From Antribacter gilvus (lineage in GTDB: Bacteria > Actinomycetota > Actinomycetes > Actinomycetales > Cellulomonadaceae), in the NCBI RefSeq assembly GCF_003946865.1, contig NZ_QXTH01000008.1, positions 1-64,000 of the forward strand: DNA of 64,000 bases, in the 5' to 3' direction. The position numbers were made by a program, and so were the translations under genes. The stretch's first letter is position 1. The number at the start of each line of letters is the position of its first letter. Below are positions 52,430 through 59,715 of this stretch, piece after piece. The notes beneath the pieces were generated by a model that was not told the DNA's origin, made no database searches, and saw nothing but the letters and a program-made list of their open reading frames with translations.

Positions 52430-54799
52430 ATGGACGCCATGGCGAAGGACACCCGAGACGTGCAGGCGCAGCGCGCGCCGGGCGACCCCGCACCCCGGCC
52501 CATCGTGCGGCCGCTGACCCGGCCCAACGTGCGACGGAGCCACGTGCCCCCGCTGGGGGTGCATCCCACGCCGAGCGGCGGCGTCGACGTGGCGGTGCTC
52601 GCGAGCCACGCCACGGCGGTGGACCTGTGCCTCGTCGACGTGGTCGCCCCCGAGCTGCCGCCGCACGACCCGGCCCGCTACCGCGAGCGCCGCGTCCCCC
52701 TGGACGGCCCCACGTACGGGGTGTGGCACGCGCACGTGCCCGACGTCGCGCCGGGGCAGCGCTACGGTTTCCGCGTCTTCGGGCCGTGGGACCCGCGCGC
52801 CGGCCTGCGCCACAACCCGCAGAAGCTGCTGGTGGACCCGTACGCCCGGGGCCTGGTGGGCGAGCTGCGGTACGGGCCCGAGACGATCGGCGCCGTGGCC
52901 GCGGAGCACCCCGACGTGCCGGGCTGGTGGCTCGGCGACCGGTACGGCGACGCGGACGGGCGCGACTCGCTCGCCTCCGTGCCGCACGCTGTGGTGCTCG
53001 CGCCGATGCCGCCCCCGCCCTCCGGGTCCCGGCCGCGCGTAGCGTGGGCCGACACCGTGATCTACGAGGCGCACGTGCGCGGCCTGACGATGCGGCACCC
53101 GGACGTGCCGGAGGACCTCCGCGGCACGTACGCGGGCGTGGCGCACCCCGCGGTGATCAAGCACCTCAAGGAGCTCGGCGTCACCACGCTGGAGCTGCTG
53201 CCCATCCACGCGAGCGCGTCGGAGCCTCGGCTCGTGGCGCAGGGCCGGCACAACTACTGGGGCTACAGCACGCTGGGCTTCTTCGCGCCCCACGCCCCGT
53301 ACGCGACGCGGGCGGCGCAGGCCGCGGGCGCCGAGGCCGTCCTCGACGAGGTGCGCGGCATGGTGCACCTGCTGCACGAGGCGGGCATCGAGGTGCTCCT
53401 GGACGTGGTCTACAACCACACGTTCGAGGGTGGGGACGACAGCCTCCACGTGTCGTTCCGCGGCCTGGGCAACCCGGTCTACTACCTGCACGACGGCGCC
53501 TCCCCCGCCGCCCTGGCCGACGTCACCGGCACCGGGAACTCCCTGGACTTCCGCCGTCCGCGCGTGATCCAGCTCGCACTGGACTCGCTCCGGTACTGGG
53601 CCCAGACGGTGGGCGTGGACGGCTTCCGGTTCGACCTGGCGGTGACGCTCGGCCGGGGCACGGTCGGCTTCGACGCGGACCACCCGTTCCTGGTGGCGCT
53701 CCAGACGGACCCCGTGCTGTCGGGACTCAAGCTCGTGGCCGAGCCCTGGGACGTGGGCCCCGGCGGCTGGCAGACCGGGGCGTTCCCGCCGCCCATGGCC
53801 GAGTGGAACGACCGGTTCCGCGACGCGGTGCGTGGCTTCTGGCTGGACGGGCCCCGTGAGGGGTCCCACGGGCGGGAGATGCGTGGGCTGCGCGAGCTGG
53901 CGACGCGCCTCGCAGGGTCGGCGGACCTGTTCGGCCCGGGTGACCCGCCGCTCGTGCGCGGCCCGGTGGCGTCGGTGAACTACGTGACGGCCCACGACGG
54001 GTTCACGCTCGCCGACCTGGTGGCCTACGAGCACAAGCAGAACCACGCCAACGGCGAGGACAACCGCGACGGCTCGGGCCACAACCTGTCGTGGAACCAC
54101 GGCCTGGAGGGCCACCCCCCGGCGGGGGACGACGACGCCGCGGTGCACTGGGAAGCCCTCGCACCCCTGCGCCGCCGGTCGCAGCGCAACCTGCTGGCGA
54201 TCCTCCTGCTGTCGGCGGGGACGCCCATGATCACGGCGGGCGACGAGCTCGGCCGCACCCAGCAGGGCAACAACAACGCCTACGTGCAGGACAACGAGAT
54301 CTCCTGGGTGGACTGGGACCTGGACCGGACGCGCAAGGATCTGCTGCAGACCGCGCAGTTCCTGTGCCGGCTCCGGCGCGACCACCCCGCCCTCCGCGCC
54401 GACTCGTTCTTCCTCGGTACGCCCCGCCCCGGCGAGCCCGACCCCGACCTGCTCTGGTTCTCGGAGTCCGGCGAGCCGATGGACCCGGGCGCCTGGAACC
54501 AGCCCGGCCGGCGCCTGCTGCAGATGGTGCGCCCGGGACCCGGTAGCCAGGACTGCGACGTCCTGCTGGTCCTCAACGGCGGCCTCTCCGACGCCCAGAT
54601 GGTGCTGCCCGCGCCCCGAGAGGGCTCAGGACGCTGGGAGCTCGCCTGGGACTCCGCCGACGAGCGGCCGGGCGAGAACGGGGAGAACGGCGAGAACGGG
54701 GAGCGCGCCGTCGGCCCGCACGGCCCGGGTGGGGCGTGCGCCGTCACGACGGAGGCGCTGAGCGTCCAGGTGCTGCTCTCCGCGCCACTGCCGAGATAG
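52430..54799 (+). CDS. glgX: Glycogen debranching enzyme GlgX (GH13_11 isoamylase type)
   Basis: The 789-residue enzyme cleaves alpha-1,6 branches of glycogen. It has an N-terminal CBM48 domain (about 40-130) and a GH13 barrel with region I DVVYNHT, nucleophile Asp in GFRFDLA, acid Glu in VAEPWD and the late Asp in TAHDGFTL. A GEN-repeat (GENGENGENGE) lies near the C-terminus. Its TAG stop codon lies inside the first 41-bp palindromic repeat of locus B, so the repeat supplies the last codon and stop. An ATG three codons into the frame is an alternative start. Confidence 0.94.
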   Translation: MDAMAKDTRDVQAQRAPGDPAPRPIVRPLTRPNVRRSHVPPLGVHPTPSGGVDVAVLASHATAVDLCLVDVVAPELPPHDPARYRERRVPLDGPTYGVWHAHVPDVAPGQRYGFRVFGPWDPRAGLRHNPQKLLVDPYARGLVGELRYGPETIGAVAAEHPDVPGWWLGDRYGDADGRDSLASVPHAVVLAPMPPPPSGSRPRVAWADTVIYEAHVRGLTMRHPDVPEDLRGTYAGVAHPAVIKHLKELGVTTLELLPIHASASEPRLVAQGRHNYWGYSTLGFFAPHAPYATRAAQAAGAEAVLDEVRGMVHLLHEAGIEVLLDVVYNHTFEGGDDSLHVSFRGLGNPVYYLHDGASPAALADVTGTGNSLDFRRPRVIQLALDSLRYWAQTVGVDGFRFDLAVTLGRGTVGFDADHPFLVALQTDPVLSGLKLVAEPWDVGPGGWQTGAFPPPMAEWNDRFRDAVRGFWLDGPREGSHGREMRGLRELATRLAGSADLFGPGDPPLVRGPVASVNYVTAHDGFTLADLVAYEHKQNHANGEDNRDGSGHNLSWNHGLEGHPPAGDDDAAVHWEALAPLRRRSQRNLLAILLLSAGTPMITAGDELGRTQQGNNNAYVQDNEISWVDWDLDRTRKDLLQTAQFLCRLRRDHPALRADSFFLGTPRPGEPDPDLLWFSESGEPMDPGAWNQPGRRLLQMVRPGPGSQDCDVLLVLNGGLSDAQMVLPAPREGSGRWELAWDSADERPGENGENGENGERAVGPHGPGGACAVTTEALSVQVLLSAPLPR

Positions 54800-54830
54800 T
54801 CACCTCGTCGGACGAAGTCACTACCTCGGC
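54790..54830. repeat. 41-bp palindromic repeat, copy B1
   Basis: Arms GCCGAGATAGT and ACTACCTCGGC with centre cacctcgtcggacgaagtc, which contains an inner TCGTC/GACGA palindrome. It overlaps the 3' end of glgX and provides its TAG stop. It is the same family as the copies at 37.8 kb. Confidence 0.85.
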
Positions 54831-54842
54831 GGCCGAAACCCT

Positions 54843-54883
54843 GCCGAGGTAGTCACCTCGTCCGACGAAGGCACTACCTCGGC
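54843..54883. repeat. 41-bp palindromic repeat, copy B2
   Basis: Arms GCCGAGGTAGT and ACTACCTCGGC are perfectly complementary, with centre cacctcgtccgacgaaggc. It is 12 bases from B1 and 7 bases past the stop of the convergent FAD dehydrogenase gene. Confidence 0.85.
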
Positions 54884-54890
54884 GGGCACC

Positions 54891-56591
54891 TCAGAGCGCG
54901 GCCGCCAGCGCCCTTCCCGTCACCCGGCCCGTGAAGAGGCAGCCGCCGAGGAAGGTGCCCTCCAGCGCGCGGTGCCCGTGGGCGCCGCCCCCGCCGAACC
55001 CGGCGGCCTCCCCCACGGCCCACAGGCCCTCGAGCACCTCGCCCGACGGCTGCAGCACCCGCCCGGCGGGGTCGCACCACAGGCCGCCGAGCGTCTTGCG
55101 CGTGAGCACGGAGAGCCGGACGGCGAGCAGCGGCCCGTCCTTCGGGTCGGTCAGGGCACGCGGCGGGGCGACACGGATCCGCCGGTCGACGAGGAAGTTC
55201 CGGGCTGCCGCCGTGGCCACCACCTGCGGGTCCTTGCCCAGCCCCGACAGCACCTGGGCGTCCCGCTGCGCGACGAGCGCGGCGAGCGCCGTGGGGTCCA
55301 CGTGGCCGTGCGAGCCCGGGGTCTCGTCGGTGAGCCGGTTCATCGCGGCGGCGAGCTCGGCGGGGCTCTGCGCCCACAGGAACTCGGGCGACCGCTCCGC
55401 GAAGAGCGCGATCGGCACGGCCTTGCCCCGGACGCGCTCGATGAGCTTCGGGATGCTCTTTCCCGTCAGGTCCGGGTTCTGCTCGGAGCCCGACAGCGCG
55501 AACTCCTTCTCCATGATGGCGCGGTTCAGCACGAACCAGGAGTGGTCGTCGCCCCGCCCGGTCACGTGCTGGAGGGCGCCGAGCGCGTCGAAGCCCGGGT
55601 AGAGCGGGCCGGGCAGCCGGTTCCCGTCCGCGTCGAGCCACAGGGACGACGGCCCCGGCAGGATGCGGATGCCGTGGGCGGTCCAGACCGGCGAGTGGTT
55701 GGCGATGCCCTCGGGGTAGTGCCACATGCGGTCCTCGTGGACGAGCGCGGCGCCCGACCCGGCGGCGACGGTGAGGAGCTTCCCGTCCGTGGAGTCGGGC
55801 ACGCCCTGCAGCATGCGCTCCGGCAGCGCGCCGTACTCGGGGTTCCAGCGGGCGCGGGCCGACGCCGCGTTGGCCCCGATCCCGCCCGACGCCACCACCA
55901 CCGCCTGTGCGTAGAGCTCCACCTCGGCGGTGACCTCACGGTTCGACGGCACGCCGCGCTCGGCCGCGTCGTCGGCCAGGATCTCTGCCCGCACCCCGGT
56001 GACGCGACCGTCGTCGGTCAGGATCTCCGTGACCCGGTGCCGGAACCGGAGCTCGAGCAGGCCGGAGGCCACCGCCTCCCGCGCCGTGCGGACGAAAGGC
56101 TCCAGGATCCCGGGCCCGGTGCCCCAGGTGATGTGGAAGCGCGGCACGGAGTTGCCGTGCCCGCCGGCGGGATAGCCGCCGCGCTCCGCCCACTGGACCA
56201 GCGGGAACCACCGCACGCCCTTGGCGTGGAGCCACGACCGCAGGTCGCCGCCCGCGAACTCCACGAAGGCCTTCGCCCAGGCGTAGCCGTGCCGGTCGGG
56301 GCCGTCGCCACGGTCGGCGCCCGGGGCGAACTGCGCGGAACCGAGCCAGTCGGCGAAGGCGAGCTCGACGTCGTCGTGCACACCGACCCGGCGCTGCTCC
56401 GGGGAGTCCACGAGGAAGAGCCCGCCGAAGGACCACCACGCCTGCCCACCCAGCGACGCCGCCGGCTCCTGGTCGAGGAGGATGACGCGGCGTCCCGCCG
56501 CGGTGAGCTCGGTGGCGGTCACGAGGCCCGACAGGCCGGCGCCGACGACGATCACGTCGGCCTCGTGCTTATTGACGGCAACGTCAGTCAT
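54891..56591 (-). CDS. FAD-binding dehydrogenase (succinate dehydrogenase/KSTD-like family)
   Basis: The 566-residue flavoprotein has an FAD Rossmann motif VIVVGAGLSGLVTA (near 13-26), an LLDQEP segment with GGQAWWSFGG, and the C-terminal GLWAVGEAAGFGGGG motif. This matches the FAD-binding dehydrogenase family that includes 3-ketosteroid dehydrogenases and fumarate reductases. The substrate is unknown. The ATG has a TACGCT -10 box ending six bases before it, so a leaderless mRNA is likely. Its end is next to the B copies of the 41-bp repeat. Confidence 0.88.
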   Translation of the reverse strand: MTDVAVNKHEADVIVVGAGLSGLVTATELTAAGRRVILLDQEPAASLGGQAWWSFGGLFLVDSPEQRRVGVHDDVELAFADWLGSAQFAPGADRGDGPDRHGYAWAKAFVEFAGGDLRSWLHAKGVRWFPLVQWAERGGYPAGGHGNSVPRFHITWGTGPGILEPFVRTAREAVASGLLELRFRHRVTEILTDDGRVTGVRAEILADDAAERGVPSNREVTAEVELYAQAVVVASGGIGANAASARARWNPEYGALPERMLQGVPDSTDGKLLTVAAGSGAALVHEDRMWHYPEGIANHSPVWTAHGIRILPGPSSLWLDADGNRLPGPLYPGFDALGALQHVTGRGDDHSWFVLNRAIMEKEFALSGSEQNPDLTGKSIPKLIERVRGKAVPIALFAERSPEFLWAQSPAELAAAMNRLTDETPGSHGHVDPTALAALVAQRDAQVLSGLGKDPQVVATAAARNFLVDRRIRVAPPRALTDPKDGPLLAVRLSVLTRKTLGGLWCDPAGRVLQPSGEVLEGLWAVGEAAGFGGGGAHGHRALEGTFLGGCLFTGRVTGRALAAAL

Positions 56592-56597
56592 GGCCGC

Positions 56598-56603
56598 AGC
56601 GTA
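56598..56603 (-). promoter_or_regulatory. -10 box TACGCT for a leaderless FAD dehydrogenase mRNA
   Basis: A TAnnnT hexamer on the minus strand ends six bases before the ATG, with no ribosome binding site between. Confidence 0.45.
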
Positions 56604-56617
56604 CTGGCCCGCCGCCC

Positions 56618-56677
56618 GGCGCGGCAGGGCCAGAGGGCGCGGCAGGGCCATAGGGCGCGGCAGGCCCGGACGGCGCG
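56618..56677. repeat. 18-bp tandem repeat, 3.3 copies
   Basis: Units GGCGCGGCAGGGCCAGAG, GGCGCGGCAGGGCCATAG and a more diverged third copy are followed by GGCGCG. The array lies upstream of the -10 box of the FAD dehydrogenase gene, where the -35 region should be, so length changes could alter its expression. Confidence 0.75.
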
Positions 56678-56783
56678 CCCCGCACTCCGGTAGCGCCCAC
56701 GGATACCCGGGGACCGCCCGGCGCCTACGGTCACCGCGAGCCCGCCGCGCCCGCGGCGGGCCCGACGGACACGAGGTGTCGTA

Positions 56784-58673
56784 GTGAGAACGAGAAGAGT
56801 GGCGGCCGTGCTCGGCCTCCTGCTGGTCGCCGGCTGCACGGGCGGCGCGTCGGGCGCCGCCGGGCCGGACTCCCCGCAGAGTGACCCGCCCGCGGAGCAC
56901 GTGGCCGCACCGGACCCGGCGATCCTCGCCGTGGGAGCGCTGTTCGACGACGAGGGCGCGCTCCCGCTCGACGCGGCCCAGCGGCTCTTCGCGACGGTGG
57001 TGGAGCCGCTGCCCGGCGTCGAGCCGCTGGCCGACGCCGGGCTCACATCCGGGACCACCGCCGACGAGCACGCCCACCACGGCCTCGCCGGCATGGCGGT
57101 GCGCCGGATGGACGCGGCCCGCGACCAGCTCCCGCCCGACGTCGTGGCGGTCCTCGACGCGGTGGTCGAACCGGCCGAGGGCGAGACCGAGGTCGTGATC
57201 GCACCGGCCCGGGCCCGCACCGGGGCGGACGCCGCCGCCGGTACGGCCGACGTGCCGCCACCTGACGAGCTCGCCGAGATGATCGCGCGGGTGGTGGGCG
57301 AGCTGGAGGCGCTCTCGGGTCACGACCTGCGGGTGCCGATCGAGGCCCGCACGGTCCCGGGCCTGAGCAGCCATGGCCTGACGACGGGCCGCTACACCCC
57401 CGCCGGAGGGGCCAGCGCCTGCAGGGTCGCCCTGAAGGCCGAGATCTTCGCCGGCAGCTCGGAGTCGGCCTGGAGCACCATCGCCCACGAGGTGTGGCAC
57501 TGCTTCCAGCTCGACGCGGACCCGGTGGCGTTCGGGAACGGGCCGCAGTGGGTGGTGGAGGGCCAGGCCGAGTGGGCCGGCGAGGAGCACATCGGCGGGT
57601 CCCCGTCGAGCCGCCCGGAGTGGGACACCTGGCTGCTCACCCCGGAGTCGTCGCTCACCCGGCGCAGCTACGACGCCATCGGGCTGTACGGGACGGCCGA
57701 CGCCTCCGGCGCGGACGTCTGGCGCACGATGCTGCCGATGCTCGGCCTCAGCACGGAGCCGGCCGTCGCGACGTTGTTCGGCAACCCCGTGGACATCGCC
57801 GCGGCCCAGCAGGCGATGGCCCACGTCCGGATCCCCGCGCTCGGCGCCGAGTGGGAGTCCCACGGGCCCGGCATCACGGACGCGCGCACGGAGTTCCCCG
57901 TGGTGGCCGAGATCGGCGCCCCCGGCGAGATCCGCATGTCGCTCGCTCGGTTCGGCACGCTCCCGGTTCGCCTGCACATCGGCTCCGGCGACGTTCTCCT
58001 GCTGCGGGCCGACGGCGGTGCAGCGGCCTCTGCCTCGTTGCCCGGCACGGGGACGATCGAGCTGGCGCCGGGCGTCGTGACACCGTTCTGCCTGGCCGAC
58101 GGCGGCTGCGCGTGCCCGGACGGCTCAGTGCCGGGAGGCACGGAGATCCTGACGGCGTCAGCGGGCGACGGCGCGGTCGCCGTCGGCGCGGTGACGGCGG
58201 GCGAGGCTGCCGTGTCAGCCGAGATCCTCACCGTCGACGAGGCCTGCGCGCGGGCCCCCTCGCTCGTCGGCACCTGGGAGACCTCCGTCGCCGCGGTCAT
58301 GGGCTCGCTCTCGAGCGCCTACGGCGAGCAGTTCGCGAGCTGCACGGGCCCCTGGCTCGTCACCTTCGGCGCGGACGCCACCTGGCACGCCGGGTTCAGC
58401 GCCGAGTGCTACCGCGACGGGATCACGATGACCTCGACGGCCAGCATGAACGGGTCGTGGACCAGCAACGCCACGTCGTTCACCGTGACCGACCTCGTCG
58501 GCGAGGGCTCCCTGACGGTCGCCGGGGTCACCATGCCGCTCCCGGTCGTGGACGGGTTCCGCGACTCCTTCGGCGGGTCCGTCGCCCACACGATCGTCGG
58601 TGACGTCCTGACCTACACCGTCGACACCCCGGAGGGGAAGCAGGTCCTGATCACCCTCACCCGGGTCGGCTGA
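56784..58673 (+). CDS. Zincin-like lipoprotein of unknown function
   Basis: The 629-residue protein has a lipoprotein signal ending VAGC (Cys18). A long Ala/Asp/Pro region leads to a metallopeptidase-type motif HEVWH (235-239), followed by WVVEGQAEWAGEE with Glu259 or Glu263 as a possible third metal ligand. This is a gluzincin-like pattern. The C-terminal 350 residues are beta-rich with Cys pairs and a domain near 490-629 that resembles lipocalin-like or CBM-like folds. No known family can be named. GAGGTG precedes the GTG start. It is likely a surface metalloprotease, by inference. Confidence 0.72.
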   Translation: MRTRRVAAVLGLLLVAGCTGGASGAAGPDSPQSDPPAEHVAAPDPAILAVGALFDDEGALPLDAAQRLFATVVEPLPGVEPLADAGLTSGTTADEHAHHGLAGMAVRRMDAARDQLPPDVVAVLDAVVEPAEGETEVVIAPARARTGADAAAGTADVPPPDELAEMIARVVGELEALSGHDLRVPIEARTVPGLSSHGLTTGRYTPAGGASACRVALKAEIFAGSSESAWSTIAHEVWHCFQLDADPVAFGNGPQWVVEGQAEWAGEEHIGGSPSSRPEWDTWLLTPESSLTRRSYDAIGLYGTADASGADVWRTMLPMLGLSTEPAVATLFGNPVDIAAAQQAMAHVRIPALGAEWESHGPGITDARTEFPVVAEIGAPGEIRMSLARFGTLPVRLHIGSGDVLLLRADGGAAASASLPGTGTIELAPGVVTPFCLADGGCACPDGSVPGGTEILTASAGDGAVAVGAVTAGEAAVSAEILTVDEACARAPSLVGTWETSVAAVMGSLSSAYGEQFASCTGPWLVTFGADATWHAGFSAECYRDGITMTSTASMNGSWTSNATSFTVTDLVGEGSLTVAGVTMPLPVVDGFRDSFGGSVAHTIVGDVLTYTVDTPEGKQVLITLTRVG

Positions 58674-58677
58674 GGGA

Positions 58678-58715
58678 CCCTCCCGGGAGGGCGCACGAGC
58701 GCCGTCCCGGGAGGG
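58678..58715. terminator. Bidirectional terminator between two convergent lipoprotein genes
   Basis: CCCTCCCGGGA (58678-58688) and TCCCGGGAGGG (58705-58715) form an outer stem. GGCGC/GCGCC forms an inner stem with ACGA loop. It sits five bases past one stop codon and eight before the other. Confidence 0.75.
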
Positions 58716-58722
58716 CCACCGG

Positions 58723-59664
58723 TCAGGAGCCGAGGATCTCGAGGACCGTCTCGGCCAGCCGGACCGCACCGCCGACGTCGGCCGCCTCGTTGTCGCCCTT
58801 GCCGGTGCGGACGGCGACGAGGCCGCCGATATCCCCGTGCGAGAAGCTGACGGTGTGGCCGTCCGAGCTGACCCGGCCGATGCCGATGCTCGCGTCGTAG
58901 ACGTGCCCGTCGGGGATGTCCTCGCCGATGTACTCACGGTGCGGCAGCTCGACCGACGGCTCGATGTACTCGGAGTGGAGGTTCTCGATCGGGAGGAGGG
59001 AGAGCCACACCTCGTTGTGCGTGCCGTGGTCGTTCACGATCTGCGCGACCCAGGTGCACTCCTTGAAGCCCTCGCCGTAGTCCTCGCCCTCGCCGGGCGG
59101 CGGGGCCGCCAGGAGGCCGACCAGGTCCGAGTCGGTGAGCAGCTCGCAGACGTCCGCGGGGACGGCAGCCACGGGGACCTCGCCCGCGCAGTCGGTCTCC
59201 GCGTGCTCGCGCACGGCGATGGCCGAGGCCTTTGCGGCGTCCGAGGAGTCGATGACGTCCTGCGGCATGGCGTCCATCGCCGCCTCGAGGGCCTCTTCGT
59301 CGGCGGTGTCGACGCCTCCGAAGTGGTCCTCGACGGCGACGGCGAACGCGGTCACGACCGCCCAGTCCTCGGCCAGGGGCGCGGGCGGCGAGACGGTGCC
59401 GGCGTCCCCGGCGAGCGAGACGACGTTGGCGATCGCCACTGCCCAGTCGCCGCTCTCCTCGATGGACGCCACGCGCTCCGCGACCTCGGCGTACGCGGTG
59501 CAGAAGTCGGCGGGGACCGCGGCGTCGGCGGGCTCCGTCGTGGCGCCCGCCTCGGCCGAGGCGTCGGCGGACGCGCTGGGGGACGCGGCCGGGGACGTGG
59601 GGGCGCCGCACGCCGCGAGCGGCAGCACGAGGACGAGGGCGACGGGCAGCGCCGCTGTGCGCAT
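58723..59664 (-). CDS. Secreted lipoprotein of unknown function (DUF3558-like)
   Basis: The 313-residue protein has a lipoprotein signal ending LAAC (about residue 19), a Ser/Ala/Glu-rich linker, a helical domain and a C-terminal domain with CELLTDSDLVGLL and FKECTWVAQI. The latter resembles DUF3558-type actinobacterial lipoproteins with a conserved Cys pair. No reaction can be given. The start was chosen at the ATG preceded by AGGAG. An ATG five codons earlier lies seven bases from a TAGCGT -10 and would be leaderless, so both remain possible. Confidence 0.72.
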   Translation of the reverse strand: MRTAALPVALVLVLPLAACGAPTSPAASPSASADASAEAGATTEPADAAVPADFCTAYAEVAERVASIEESGDWAVAIANVVSLAGDAGTVSPPAPLAEDWAVVTAFAVAVEDHFGGVDTADEEALEAAMDAMPQDVIDSSDAAKASAIAVREHAETDCAGEVPVAAVPADVCELLTDSDLVGLLAAPPPGEGEDYGEGFKECTWVAQIVNDHGTHNEVWLSLLPIENLHSEYIEPSVELPHREYIGEDIPDGHVYDASIGIGRVSSDGHTVSFSHGDIGGLVAVRTGKGDNEAADVGGAVRLAETVLEILGS

Positions 59665-59686
59665 GGTTCTCCTGAGCATGCTCAGG

Positions 59687-59692
59687 ACGCTA
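59687..59692 (-). promoter_or_regulatory. -10 box TAGCGT upstream of the DUF3558-like lipoprotein gene
   Basis: TAGCGT on the minus strand ends seven bases before an upstream in-frame ATG, and about 22 bases before the AGGAG-preceded start. The mRNA would be leaderless or have a very short leader. Confidence 0.45.
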
Positions 59693-59715
59693 GGGGCGCC
59701 GTGCCCGGCGGGGCA

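Noticed and set aside
54660-54705. The GEN repeat in glgX as a regulatory satellite
   Set aside because: It is a short in-frame repeat in a linker near the enzyme's C-terminus and keeps the frame open. It is probably just a flexible spacer.
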